Shown here: one piece after another, positions 1-7,600 of the stretch
Position numbering within the stretch: position 1 is the stretch's first letter
How the letters are laid out: every line of letters starts with the position of its first letter
Made by a program: the position numbers and the translations under genes
Notes under the pieces: model-generated
Told to the model about the DNA's origin: nothing
The model's input: only the letters and a program-made list of their open reading frames with translations
Databases searched by the model: none
Source of the DNA: QHWK01 sp035259385
GTDB taxonomy: Bacteria; Acidobacteriota; Vicinamibacteria; Vicinamibacterales; CAVVIG01
Length of the DNA stretch: 64,000 bases
Assembly (NCBI GenBank): GCA_035259385.1
Contig: DATFWL010000183.1
Coordinates: 88,564 to 152,563 of the forward strand
Direction: 5' to 3'

Positions 1-191
1 GGCAGGTAATAGCGCATCTGGTCGCGGTATTCCTGGAGCGCCTGGCCGATCCCGGCGACGTTGCCGTGGCCGAAGATGCCGAACATGCCGCCGACGAACG
101 GCTGCTCGCGTCCGTCGCGCGACGTGCGCTGTTGTGCCAGGAAGCGAACCAGCGCCTGCGCCATCGTCAGGCGCACCAGCCGCGGCGTCAT
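1..191 (-). CDS. iolD: IolD, 3D-(3,5/4)-trihydroxycyclohexane-1,2-dione hydrolase, N-terminal part (cut by window edge)
   Basis: Only the first 63 codons are in the window. They read MTPRLVRLTMAQALVRFL, then QPFVGGMFGIFGHGNVAGIG, which is the start of the thiamine-diphosphate domain of IolD; the FGHGNV block is diagnostic for this ring-opening hydrolase of myo-inositol catabolism. The ATG overlaps the stop of the iolC gene as ATGA, so the two are translationally coupled and iolD lies downstream in the same minus-strand operon. The enzyme would be a cytoplasmic ThDP- and Mg-dependent hydrolase of about 620 residues, converting the diketone made by IolE into 5-deoxy-glucuronate. The ThDP-binding half lies outside, so catalytic integrity cannot be judged. 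Confidence 0.88.
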   Translation of the reverse strand, partial: MTPRLVRLTMAQALVRFLAQQRTSRDGREQPFVGGMFGIFGHGNVAGIGQALQEYRDQMRYYL

Positions 192-1165
192 ACTGCGCCC
201 TCCCCGCGTGCCGACAGAAACGCCGCCACCTCGTCGAGTGTCGGCATGAAGTTGGCGCATCCGTGTCGCGTGACGATGATCGCGCCGCACGCGTTGCCGA
301 GCCGCACCGCGCGCTCCAGCGGCCAGTCCTGCAGATATCCGTACAGGAAACCGCTCGCGAACGCGTCACCGGCGCCGAGCACGTTCAGCACATCCACCGG
401 AAACGGCGCGACGTCGGATGGTGGTGCGTCCGGCCGGAACAGCGTCGCGCCGCGTCCGCCGCGCTTGACCACGAGCGCGCGGATTCCGGTCGTGAGCAGC
501 GTGGCGACACCGTCGCACGCATCCGTCGCGCCGGTCGCGGCGGCGATCTCCTCCTCCGTGCCGATCGCGAGCGTCGCCGATCGCAGCAGCGTCTGCACGT
601 CGCGCGCGAACGCAGCCGCGCTCTCCCACTGATCGCCGCGGTAGTCGATGTCGACGACGACCGGCACGCCGGCGGCCTGTGCGGCCGCTGCCGCAGCGTG
701 TGTCGCCGACCGTCCCGGCTCGTGGCTCAACCCGGTGCCGGTGACGAAGACGACGCGACTCGTCGCAATCGGCGTGCGCGCGACGTCGTCGACCGTGAGC
801 GCGCGATCCGCGCAGTTGTCGCGGTAGAAGGTGAGCGGAAAGCAGTCGGGCGGCCGAATCGTCAACACCACCGCGCTCGAACGCCTGCCCGGCTTGCGCG
901 GGATGAAGCGCGTCTCGACGCCTTCGCGATCCAGCGACGCGACGATGAAGTCGCCGACCTGATCGTCGCCGACCGCGGTCAGCAGCAGCGAGCGGAGCCC
1001 GAGCCGCCGCGTGCCGACGCTCACGTTGGTCGGACAGCCGCCCAGGTACGCGTCGAAGCTGCGCACATCGGCCATCGCGCAGCCGATCTGGTGCGCGTAC
1101 AGGTCGAGGCTGCTGCGGCCGACCGCGATCACATCGCAGCCCTGCGCCGTGCTGGACGGGGTCAT
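188..1165 (-). CDS. iolC: IolC, 5-dehydro-2-deoxygluconokinase (PfkB family)
   Basis: This 325-residue ribokinase-family protein carries the N-terminal sugar-site motif GGCPTNVSVG and the C-terminal anion-hole motif LGAGDAFASGF with the catalytic Asp. Its place between a LacI regulator and iolD identifies the substrate as 2-deoxy-5-keto-gluconate, phosphorylated in the fourth step of inositol breakdown. The ATG chosen starts MTPSSTAQGCDVIAVGR and overlaps the regulator's stop codon as ATGA; an upstream in-frame start would extend it by 13 residues without similarity to kinases. Expected partners are IolD (coupled, downstream), IolB (divergent) and the IolJ aldolase, which is not in the window. 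Without the neighbours it would only be called a PfkB sugar kinase. Confidence 0.85.
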   Translation of the reverse strand: MTPSSTAQGCDVIAVGRSSLDLYAHQIGCAMADVRSFDAYLGGCPTNVSVGTRRLGLRSLLLTAVGDDQVGDFIVASLDREGVETRFIPRKPGRRSSAVVLTIRPPDCFPLTFYRDNCADRALTVDDVARTPIATSRVVFVTGTGLSHEPGRSATHAAAAAAQAAGVPVVVDIDYRGDQWESAAAFARDVQTLLRSATLAIGTEEEIAAATGATDACDGVATLLTTGIRALVVKRGGRGATLFRPDAPPSDVAPFPVDVLNVLGAGDAFASGFLYGYLQDWPLERAVRLGNACGAIIVTRHGCANFMPTLDEVAAFLSARGEGAV

Positions 1166-2187
1166 CGCCCGGCCGCCGTCGTCGCGCGCGGCGCGCAGCC
1201 GCACGACTCACGCACGCGGAGCGCGTTCTTCAGGGTGACCCTGCGGGATCGCGCGCGCGGATGGGCGATCCGCTCGACCAGCAGTCGCGCGGCGGCGGCG
1301 CCGAGCTCGCGCTTCGGCAGATCGATGGTGGTCAGGCGCGGCGAGAAGGCGTCGAGCCACGGATGATCGTCGCAGGTCACCACCGCCACGTCGTCCGGAC
1401 AACGCATCCGGTACTGGCGCAGCGCCTCCATGAAGCCAACCGTCATCAGGTAGTTCGCGATGAACACGGCGTCCGGCCGGCGCTTCAACAGTTCGAGCCC
1501 GGCGCGATAACCGGACTCGACGCGGAAATCGCCGTCGGTGACCAGCGCCGGATCGAAGCGGCGCTTCGCCGCGCGCAGCGCGGCGCGGTAGCCGTCGAGA
1601 CGGTGGCGGCTGGTGCTCGCGCCGGGCAGCCCGCCGATGAACGCGATCCGCCGATACCCCAGCCGGTGCAGGTGCATCACGCCCTCGAACGCGGCGCCCT
1701 TGTCGTCCATCTCGACGACGTCGGCGGGCAGGCCGGGCGTGGTGCGCGCGAGCAACACGATCGGCACGATCGCGGCGACGAACGCGCGCTGCAGGTCGAG
1801 AGACAGACGGCCGGGCGCCTTGGTGAGGATCACGCCGTCGACGCGCTTCGAGAGGAACAGCCGCAGATACAGCTCTTCTTTCACCGGGTCATTGTCGCTG
1901 CTGGCGATGAGCAGCGTGTAACCGGCGGCGTAGGCCGCGTCCTCGGCGCCGCGCACCACCTCGGGAAAGAACGGGTTCGCGATGTCGGGCACGATCATGC
2001 CGAGCGTCCGCGACTGTTGCGTCGCCAGGCCGCGGGCCAGATGGTTCGGTTGATAGCGCAGCGCCTTGATCGCCGATTCGACGCGGCCCTTCAGGCGCGG
2101 GCTGACGTAGGCGGTTCCGTTGACGACGGCGGACACCGTCGCCACCGACACCTCCGCGGTGCGCGCGACGTCGTAGATATTGGCCAT
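1162..2187 (-). CDS. LacI-family transcriptional regulator of the inositol locus
   Basis: A 341-residue LacI/GalR protein. Residues 1-50 form the helix-turn-helix and hinge (NIYDVARTAEVSVATVSAV, later NHLARGLATQQSRTLG); the rest is a periplasmic-binding-protein-like effector domain beginning GMIVPDIANPFF. It heads the minus-strand transcript regulator-iolC-iolD, coupled to iolC by an ATGA overlap, and faces iolB across 164 bp. That gap holds a palindrome with the AAnCGnTT core bound by many LacI proteins. By position it should control both transcripts, sensing inositol or a pathway intermediate; the ligand cannot be read from sequence. LacI proteins usually repress, but activation is not excluded. 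Confidence 0.85.
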   Translation of the reverse strand: MANIYDVARTAEVSVATVSAVVNGTAYVSPRLKGRVESAIKALRYQPNHLARGLATQQSRTLGMIVPDIANPFFPEVVRGAEDAAYAAGYTLLIASSDNDPVKEELYLRLFLSKRVDGVILTKAPGRLSLDLQRAFVAAIVPIVLLARTTPGLPADVVEMDDKGAAFEGVMHLHRLGYRRIAFIGGLPGASTSRHRLDGYRAALRAAKRRFDPALVTDGDFRVESGYRAGLELLKRRPDAVFIANYLMTVGFMEALRQYRMRCPDDVAVVTCDDHPWLDAFSPRLTTIDLPKRELGAAAARLLVERIAHPRARSRRVTLKNALRVRESCGCAPRATTAAGR

Positions 2188-2224
2188 CGTTACCGCGCCG
2201 TCACGTCGAAGTCACATTTCAGCA

Positions 2225-2232
2225 AAGCGCTT
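2225..2232. promoter_or_regulatory. Candidate LacI-type operator core
   Basis: AAGCGCTT is a perfect 8-bp palindrome that matches the AAnCGnTT core of LacI-family operators, but the outer TG/CA positions are not conserved. It sits upstream of the putative iolB promoter and in the leader of the regulator, between the two divergent units. Confidence 0.45.
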
Positions 2233-2239
2233 CGGCAGC

Positions 2240-2268
2240 TTGACTCAGCAACGAATATACCGTAAAAC
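2240..2268 (+). promoter_or_regulatory. Putative iolB promoter
   Basis: TTGACT is followed after 17 bp by TAAAAC, a fair match to a housekeeping sigma -35/-10 pair pointing at iolB. It lies just downstream of the AAGCGCTT palindrome. Confidence 0.35.
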
Positions 2269-2277
2269 CTCGGTTTT
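2264..2277. promoter_or_regulatory. Inverted repeat AAAACC-TC-GGTTTT overlapping the putative iolB start site
   Basis: This is a perfect 6-bp dyad with a 2-nt centre. It overlaps the putative -10 element, so a protein bound here would block iolB transcription. It could be a second operator for the divergently encoded LacI protein. Confidence 0.35.
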
Positions 2278-2351
2278 GGATCTCGACGCCGGCGTCTGGC
2301 GAACCGCTTAGCTCGACCGCCGTGCCGACGTCGCGGCACCGGGGGTGGGCC

Positions 2352-3209
2352 ATGGCTTCCTTAGAGCTGCTCTATCGATCGCGAAGCGGTTCGCACGGTC
2401 GAACGGTCACCGCGATCGACTTGAGCCCGACCGCGCTCGGCTGGAACTACATCCACTTCGCCGTGCGTCGGCTTGGCGCGGGCAGCGAATGGCGCGGCCG
2501 GTCGCGGCACGAGGAGCGCTGCCTGGTGCTGCTGCGCGGCTCGTTTCACATCGAGTGGCCCGGCGGCGCCGGACACGTCGGTCCGCGTGACGACGTCTTT
2601 GCCGCGTATCCGCACGCGGTGTACCTGCCGGCCGGTATTCGCTTTCGCGTCACCGCCGACGGCCTCTGCGAAATTGCCGACTGCCGGGCGATCGTGTCGG
2701 CGCCGCCGCAGCGGTTCGGGCTGCAGCCGCGCATCATCCACGCCGACGAATGCGGCTACGAAATCCGCGGCGGCGGCAACGCGACGCGTCAGATTGTCGA
2801 CATCATCCCGCCGCCCTTTCCCGCCGATCGGCTGCTCGTCTGCGAAGTGTTCACCCCGAGCGGGAACTGGTCGAGCTATCCGCCGCACAAGCATGACGTC
2901 GACGATCCGCCGCGCGAGGCCGACCTCGAGGAGATTTATTACTTTCGTTATCAGGACCCGAACGGATACGGCTTCCACCGCGTCTATAACGACCAGCGCG
3001 ACGATACCGTCCGCGTCACGCACGGCGACGTGGTCGCCGTGCGCGACGGGTATCACCCATTCGTTACAGCCTACGGCTACGATGCCTACTACCTGAACGT
3101 GCTCGCCGGCAACCGCCGGTCGATGGCGGCGACCGACGATCCGCGCTACGCACATGTCCGACGCGAGTGGCCGGCGCCGGACCCACGGCTGCCGCTCGTG
3201 AGAAGATGA
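2352..3209 (+). CDS. iolB: IolB, 5-deoxy-glucuronate isomerase
   Basis: A 285-residue bicupin of the KduI/IolB family, close to the usual 270-ish residues. The N-terminal cupin runs from SPTALGWNYIHFAVRRL; the C-terminal one has the metal-site signature SYPPHKHD and an EIYYFR block with a glutamate ligand, followed by a conserved late His in VRDGYHPFVTAYGYDAYYLN. It isomerises 5-deoxy-glucuronate (product of IolD) to 2-deoxy-5-keto-gluconate (substrate of IolC), so it closes the gap between the two minus-strand genes. The ATG beginning MASLELLYR is preferred; a GTG 30 nt upstream would add ten residues. It is followed after 35 bp by the TonB receptor, probably in one transcript. Confidence 0.9.
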   Translation: MASLELLYRSRSGSHGRTVTAIDLSPTALGWNYIHFAVRRLGAGSEWRGRSRHEERCLVLLRGSFHIEWPGGAGHVGPRDDVFAAYPHAVYLPAGIRFRVTADGLCEIADCRAIVSAPPQRFGLQPRIIHADECGYEIRGGGNATRQIVDIIPPPFPADRLLVCEVFTPSGNWSSYPPHKHDVDDPPREADLEEIYYFRYQDPNGYGFHRVYNDQRDDTVRVTHGDVVAVRDGYHPFVTAYGYDAYYLNVLAGNRRSMAATDDPRYAHVRREWPAPDPRLPLVRR

Positions 3210-3233
3210 CGCCCGAACTCATTCGTCAACATT

Positions 3234-3239
3234 GGAGGA
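3234..3239 (+). promoter_or_regulatory. Shine-Dalgarno GGAGGA of the TonB receptor
   Basis: GGAGGA lies 5 nt before the ATG beginning MKRTLHGLL. It fixes that start against an upstream in-frame ATG that would put 26 residues in front of the signal peptide. Confidence 0.75.
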
Positions 3240-3244
3240 TTTGC

Positions 3245-6200
3245 ATGAAACGGACGCTGCACGGCCTGCTCGCGACGATCGCCGTGTCTCTCCTGTTTGT
3301 CCCTGCCGCGCGGGCGCAGGTCGATCGCGCGACGCTCAGCGGCGTCGTCAAGGATACCGGCGGCGGCGTCGTGCCCGGCGCGACGGTTCTCGTCACCAAT
3401 CTCGCGACCAACCTCGAGTCGCAGGAGGTCACGACCGAGTCCGGGTCGTATCAGGTCGTCAACCTGATTCCCGGCCGCTACCGGATCGACGTCGAGCTGA
3501 CCGGCTTCAAGAAGAGCTCGCAGGTCGTGACGCTCGAAGTCGGACAGCGTGCGCGCGTGGACGTCGAGCTCGCGGTCGGCGAGCTGAGCGAGACGGTCAC
3601 CGTCAGCGAGTCGCCTCAGCTCCTGAACGCGAACGACGCGACGCTCGGCGCGGTGATTCCGCAGATGCAGGTGTCGAATCTGCCGCTGTCGATTCGCAAC
3701 TGGGACGACCTGCTCGCACTGGTGCCGGGCGTCCAGGGCGATCGCTATACGGAGCAGGGCGGCGGCACTTCCTTCGGCCGCACTGGCGGAATCAACGTGC
3801 ACGGCGCCCGCGCGCTGCAGAACAACTTCCTGCTCGACGGTGTGGACAACAACAGCATCTCGGAGAACGTCCAGGAGCTCACGACGCAGGTCTCGCGTCC
3901 GTCCGTCGACGCGATCCAGGAATTCAAGGTGGTGACGAGCCCGTACTCCGCCGAGTACGGGCGGTCGCCCGGCGCGGCGGTCAGCGTCTCCACGAAGTCG
4001 GGCACCAATACCTTCCACGGGACCGGCTACGAGTACTTCCGGAACGACTCGATGGACTCGATCGACTACTTCTCGGAGCGCGCCGGCGCATCGGTGCCGA
4101 AGAACAAGCAGAACCAGTACGGCGGGAACCTGGGCGGGCCGGTGGTGAAGGATCGCGGCTTCTTCTTCACCGACTACGAGGGCACGCGGATCACCCGCGG
4201 CGTGACGCGCCTGACCCGCGTCCCGACGGCAGATGAACGCGCTGGCATCTTCACGTCCGCCGTGCGCGATCCGCTGACCGGCCTGCCGTTCCCGAACAAC
4301 CAGATTCCACAGAACCGGATCGATCCCTACGCGACGGCAATCATCAACCTGGTGCCGCTGCCCAACCAGCCCGGCGCGAACAACTTCTTCCGCACCGGGG
4401 ATCTCGTGGACGACGCCGACCGCTGGCTGGGCCGCGCCGACTGGACGCCGGATTCCACCAACACGATCTTCGGCCGCTACATCTACTCGAACCGCACCCG
4501 CCAGATCCCCGGCGCGTTCGGCGGCGTCGTCGACGGCACCGGCACGTCGGCGTTCGGCAACCAGACGATCAAGACCAACGCGTTCGTGGGCGGGTGGAAC
4601 AGGATCTTCTCCGGCAACAAGGTGAACGAGTTCCGCCTCTCGTGGTCGCAGGCCACCTCCGATGCGGTGCATCAGCCGTTCGGCGTGGCGCCGCCGACGG
4701 CGGCCACGATTCCGGGCTCGGTCACCGATCCGCTCGTCGCCGGCGGCCTGGCGGGCATCACGATCGACGGCTACTTCGGCGGCTCCGGCCTCGGCCGGAT
4801 CGGGTCGCCGGACTTCCTGCCGAAGTTCCAGCACACCGACCAGTTCGAATTCATCGATACCATGTCGTGGCTGCGGGGCAGTCACTCCATCAAGTTCGGC
4901 GCCGACATCATCGCGCCGATGAAGAACGAGTACATGGACATTCCCGCGACGCGCGGTTCGCTGCGCTTCCGCACCTCGTTCACCGGCAATGCCATGGCCG
5001 ACTATCTCCTCGGCTACGTCTCAGACCTGCAGATGTCGAACGTGTTCGTCGCCGACCAGCGCCACCACGCCGAGATGTTCTTCGTGCAGGACGACTGGAA
5101 GGCGAACGCGCGGCTGACCGTCAATCTCGGCCTGCGCTACGACTTCATGACGCCGGCGCTCGAGGCCACCAACGCGCAGACCAATTTCAATCCGGCGGGC
5201 ACCGGCTCGCTCATCTTCGCCACCGACGGTTCCCTCGCGGATCGCAGTCTGGTGAACCCGGACCGCAACAACTTCGCGCCGCGCGTCGGCGTCGTCTACA
5301 GGCTCGACGACCGGACGATCCTGCGCGGCGGCTGGGGAATCTTCTACAACCTGTTCGATCGCGTCGGCAGCGAAGATCAGCTGGCGCTGAATCTGCCGGG
5401 GCTCGTCAACAAGACGATCACGCAGACGTCGGGATCGCCGGTGTTCTTCCTGCAGCAGGGGTTCCCGGCCGGGTTCCTGAACGCGCCGAACCTCGATCCG
5501 GCGGCCGGGCAGCTGAAGGCCGTGCGCCTGCGGTCCGTCGATCAGAACGACCCGAATACGATGACGAGCCAGGCGAGCGCCGGCATCCAGCGCGACCTCG
5601 GCAACATGGTGCTGTCGGCCGACTTCGTGTATGCGCGAGGCTCCAACCTGGCGACGCTGGTCAACCTGAATCAGCCGCTGCCGAATGCGGCGGGGAACAA
5701 CGCGCTCGGCGTGCTGCCGTATCCGAACTTCGGGTTCATCGAGTGGCGCTCCGATAACGGCCGGTCGGACTACAAAGGCATCGATCTCGGGCTCGAGAAA
5801 CGTTACGCGCGCAACTACGCGTTCGGCGTCGCGTACACGCTGGGCAAGTCGGAGGACAACGCCTCCGAGCAGCTCACGACACAGGGATCGAACGCGTTTC
5901 CGCAGAACGCGCGCGATTTCGAGCCGTGGTTCGGACCGAGCGACTACGACGTCCGCCACCGGTTCAGCGGGAACTTCGTCTGGGGTCTCCCGCTCGGGAC
6001 CAATGCCTTCGCCAGGGACTGGACGGTCTCGGGCATCTACAGCGCACGCACCGGCCGTCCGTTCACGGTCAATCAGGTCGGCAACAACGTCGGCACGAAC
6101 ATGACAGGTCTGCCCAACGTCACCGGCGATCCGTCAGCGCCTGGACCGAAGACCGTCGATCAGTGGTTCAACACGGCGGCGTTCACGGCCGTGCCTTCGG

Positions 6201-6451
6201 GCACGTTCGGGAACGAGCAGCGCAACCGGCTGACCGGCCCGGGATTCCAGAACTTCGATCTGACCGTGCAGAAACAGATCCGGATGGGGGCGACCGGCGT
6301 CACGCTGCGGTGGGACATCTTCAACGTGTTCAACACCGTGAACTTCGGATTGCCGAACAGAGACGTCAGCTCGGCGGCGACGTTGGGCACGATTTCGAGT
6401 CTGGCCAGCGACGCGCGAACGATGCAGATCGCGATCCGGTTCGTCTTCTGA
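3245..6451 (+). CDS. TonB-dependent receptor with N-terminal carboxypeptidase-regulatory domain (Oar-like)
   Basis: A 1068-residue outer-membrane protein. Residues 1-25 are a signal peptide ending in ARAQ; about 28-110 is a carboxypeptidase-regulatory beta-sandwich (TLSGVVKDTGGGVVPGATV); about 120-230 is the plug (LLDGVDNNSISENVQE); a large beta-barrel follows, ending in the aromatic IAIRFVF needed for outer-membrane assembly. This architecture is heavily expanded in Acidobacteriota and imports glycans or other large ligands. Its position directly after iolB suggests uptake of inositol-containing material, but free inositol does not need a TonB receptor, so an inositol glycoside, phosphate ester or phospholipid headgroup is an inference. 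No SusD-like partner is adjacent. Confidence 0.88.
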   Translation: MKRTLHGLLATIAVSLLFVPAARAQVDRATLSGVVKDTGGGVVPGATVLVTNLATNLESQEVTTESGSYQVVNLIPGRYRIDVELTGFKKSSQVVTLEVGQRARVDVELAVGELSETVTVSESPQLLNANDATLGAVIPQMQVSNLPLSIRNWDDLLALVPGVQGDRYTEQGGGTSFGRTGGINVHGARALQNNFLLDGVDNNSISENVQELTTQVSRPSVDAIQEFKVVTSPYSAEYGRSPGAAVSVSTKSGTNTFHGTGYEYFRNDSMDSIDYFSERAGASVPKNKQNQYGGNLGGPVVKDRGFFFTDYEGTRITRGVTRLTRVPTADERAGIFTSAVRDPLTGLPFPNNQIPQNRIDPYATAIINLVPLPNQPGANNFFRTGDLVDDADRWLGRADWTPDSTNTIFGRYIYSNRTRQIPGAFGGVVDGTGTSAFGNQTIKTNAFVGGWNRIFSGNKVNEFRLSWSQATSDAVHQPFGVAPPTAATIPGSVTDPLVAGGLAGITIDGYFGGSGLGRIGSPDFLPKFQHTDQFEFIDTMSWLRGSHSIKFGADIIAPMKNEYMDIPATRGSLRFRTSFTGNAMADYLLGYVSDLQMSNVFVADQRHHAEMFFVQDDWKANARLTVNLGLRYDFMTPALEATNAQTNFNPAGTGSLIFATDGSLADRSLVNPDRNNFAPRVGVVYRLDDRTILRGGWGIFYNLFDRVGSEDQLALNLPGLVNKTITQTSGSPVFFLQQGFPAGFLNAPNLDPAAGQLKAVRLRSVDQNDPNTMTSQASAGIQRDLGNMVLSADFVYARGSNLATLVNLNQPLPNAAGNNALGVLPYPNFGFIEWRSDNGRSDYKGIDLGLEKRYARNYAFGVAYTLGKSEDNASEQLTTQGSNAFPQNARDFEPWFGPSDYDVRHRFSGNFVWGLPLGTNAFARDWTVSGIYSARTGRPFTVNQVGNNVGTNMTGLPNVTGDPSAPGPKTVDQWFNTAAFTAVPSGTFGNEQRNRLTGPGFQNFDLTVQKQIRMGATGVTLRWDIFNVFNTVNFGLPNRDVSSAATLGTISSLASDARTMQIAIRFVF

Positions 6452-6460
6452 GAGGGAGTA

Positions 6461-6545
6461 GGGGCTGGGGGCTTGGGGCCAGCTATATATAGAACGTAGC
6501 GCGAGGGCTTCAGCCGAGCGATCAGCCAGCCCCGAGCCCCAAGCC
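6461..6545. repeat. G-rich palindromic repeat between convergent genes
   Basis: GGCTTGGGGC at 6470-6479 is matched by its exact reverse complement at 6536-6545, inside GGGGCT/AGCCCC-rich arms. It can fold in the transcripts of both flanking genes and may act as a bidirectional terminator, although there is no U-run. The right arm enters the ABC ATPase gene and encodes its last residues GGLGLGAG. A related hairpin lies at 45992-46051. Confidence 0.6.
6494..6520. repeat. 27-bp dispersed repeat, copy 1
   Basis: The segment contains GTAGCGCGAGGGCTTCAGCC and ends in GAGCG. It recurs with one mismatch at 23153-23179. The inner GGCT-TC-AGCC is a small dyad, so this looks like a REP-type interspersed element. 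Confidence 0.6.
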
Positions 6546-7550
6546 TCCGACTTCCGTGATCCGACGGCCGCTGACCACGTCGAACCTCGCCACGCGATCG
6601 GCGGGAAGCCGGATCCACACAGATTGACCCGGCTCGAAGCGCCGATCGCCCCCGACGCGCGCGACAAGGCGCTGCGTTTGGAATTCGAGCGTCACGAGCG
6701 TCTCACTCCCCATCGGTTCGACGACGACCACCTGCGCGGATTGCGTGGCGTCGGTCGGCTCGACAGCCACCTCGACATCTTCCGGCCGCACGCCGAGCCT
6801 GACGCGCGCGCCATCGATCGACGCCTCAATCAGGTTCATCGGCGGGCTGCCGAGAAATGTCGCGACGAACGTATTCCCAGGGCACCGATACAGTTCGAGC
6901 GGCGATCCGGTCTGCTCGATCGATCCGCCTTTCATGATCGCAATCCGGCTGCCGAGCGTCATCGCTTCGCTCTGATCGTGCGTGACGTAGATCATGGTGG
7001 TGCCGAGCTCGCGATGGAGACGCTTCAGCTCGGTCCGCGTCTGCAGGCGCAGCTGCGCGTCCAGATTCGAGAGCGGCTCGTCCATCAGATAGACGGTCGG
7101 ACTGCGGACGATCGCGCGCGCCAGCGCGACGCGCTGTTGCTGACCGCCGGACAGCTGCACCGGACGGCGAGCCAGGAGATCGCCGAGCCCGACGCGCGCC
7201 GCGGCGTCGCGGACTCGTCTCTCGATGTCGCCGCTCGCCACCCGGCGGGTCCGCAGCGGAAACGCGATGTTGTCGAAGACCGTGAGGTGCGGATACAGCG
7301 CATAGTTCTGGAAGACCATCGCGACGTCGCGCTCGGCGGGATCGAGCGCGTCGACTCGCCGATCGCCGATCCAGATGGCGCCGCTGTCCAGCCGCTCCAG
7401 CCCGGCAACCAGCCGCAGCAAGGTCGTCTTGCCGCAGCCCGAGGGTCCGAGCAGGACCAGGCATTCACCCGCGTGCACCTCGAGATCGATCGCATCCGCG
7501 GCGACGTGCGCGCCGAACCGCTTCGTCACTTGTTCGAATCGAACGCGCAT
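6522..7550 (-). CDS. MalK/UgpC-type sugar ABC transporter ATP-binding protein
   Basis: A 342-residue CUT1 ATPase. Walker A is GPSGCGKTT, the Q-loop MVFQNYALYPHLTV, the signature LSGGQQQRVALARA, Walker B VYLMDEPLSNLDA, and the switch His lies in YVTHDQSEAMTLG. The C-terminal third is the OB-fold (TOBE) regulatory domain typical of MalK/UgpC, which distinguishes it from the two-domain ATPase at 9809. No CUT1 permease is adjacent; the nearest CUT1 permeases lacking an ATPase are those at 16990-20095, so it probably energises that importer. Its last residues (GGLGLGAG) come from a dispersed palindromic repeat, so the true family C-terminus probably ends a few residues earlier. Confidence 0.88.
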   Translation of the reverse strand: MRVRFEQVTKRFGAHVAADAIDLEVHAGECLVLLGPSGCGKTTLLRLVAGLERLDSGAIWIGDRRVDALDPAERDVAMVFQNYALYPHLTVFDNIAFPLRTRRVASGDIERRVRDAAARVGLGDLLARRPVQLSGGQQQRVALARAIVRSPTVYLMDEPLSNLDAQLRLQTRTELKRLHRELGTTMIYVTHDQSEAMTLGSRIAIMKGGSIEQTGSPLELYRCPGNTFVATFLGSPPMNLIEASIDGARVRLGVRPEDVEVAVEPTDATQSAQVVVVEPMGSETLVTLEFQTQRLVARVGGDRRFEPGQSVWIRLPADRVARFDVVSGRRITEVGGLGLGAG

Positions 7551-7586
7551 CGCTCAGGCCGCAGGACGTCGTCGCGGGCGCCGCAG

Positions 7587-7592
7587 TATACT
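7587..7592 (+). promoter_or_regulatory. -10 element TATACT of a probable leaderless transcript
   Basis: TATACT ends 8 nt before the kinase ATG. A transcript started from it would carry a leader of at most one or two nucleotides. No Shine-Dalgarno sequence is present, and the adjacent gene diverges. Confidence 0.5.
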
Positions 7593-7600
7593 CCGGCGAT

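Noticed and set aside
134..1366. Long plus-strand frames opposite the iol genes and similar long opposite-strand frames elsewhere (for example 24181-25890, 46576-49182, 59463-62033)
   Set aside because: These are Arg/Ala/Gly-rich translations produced by high GC content on the strand opposite real genes. They show no domains and fully overlap well-supported genes.
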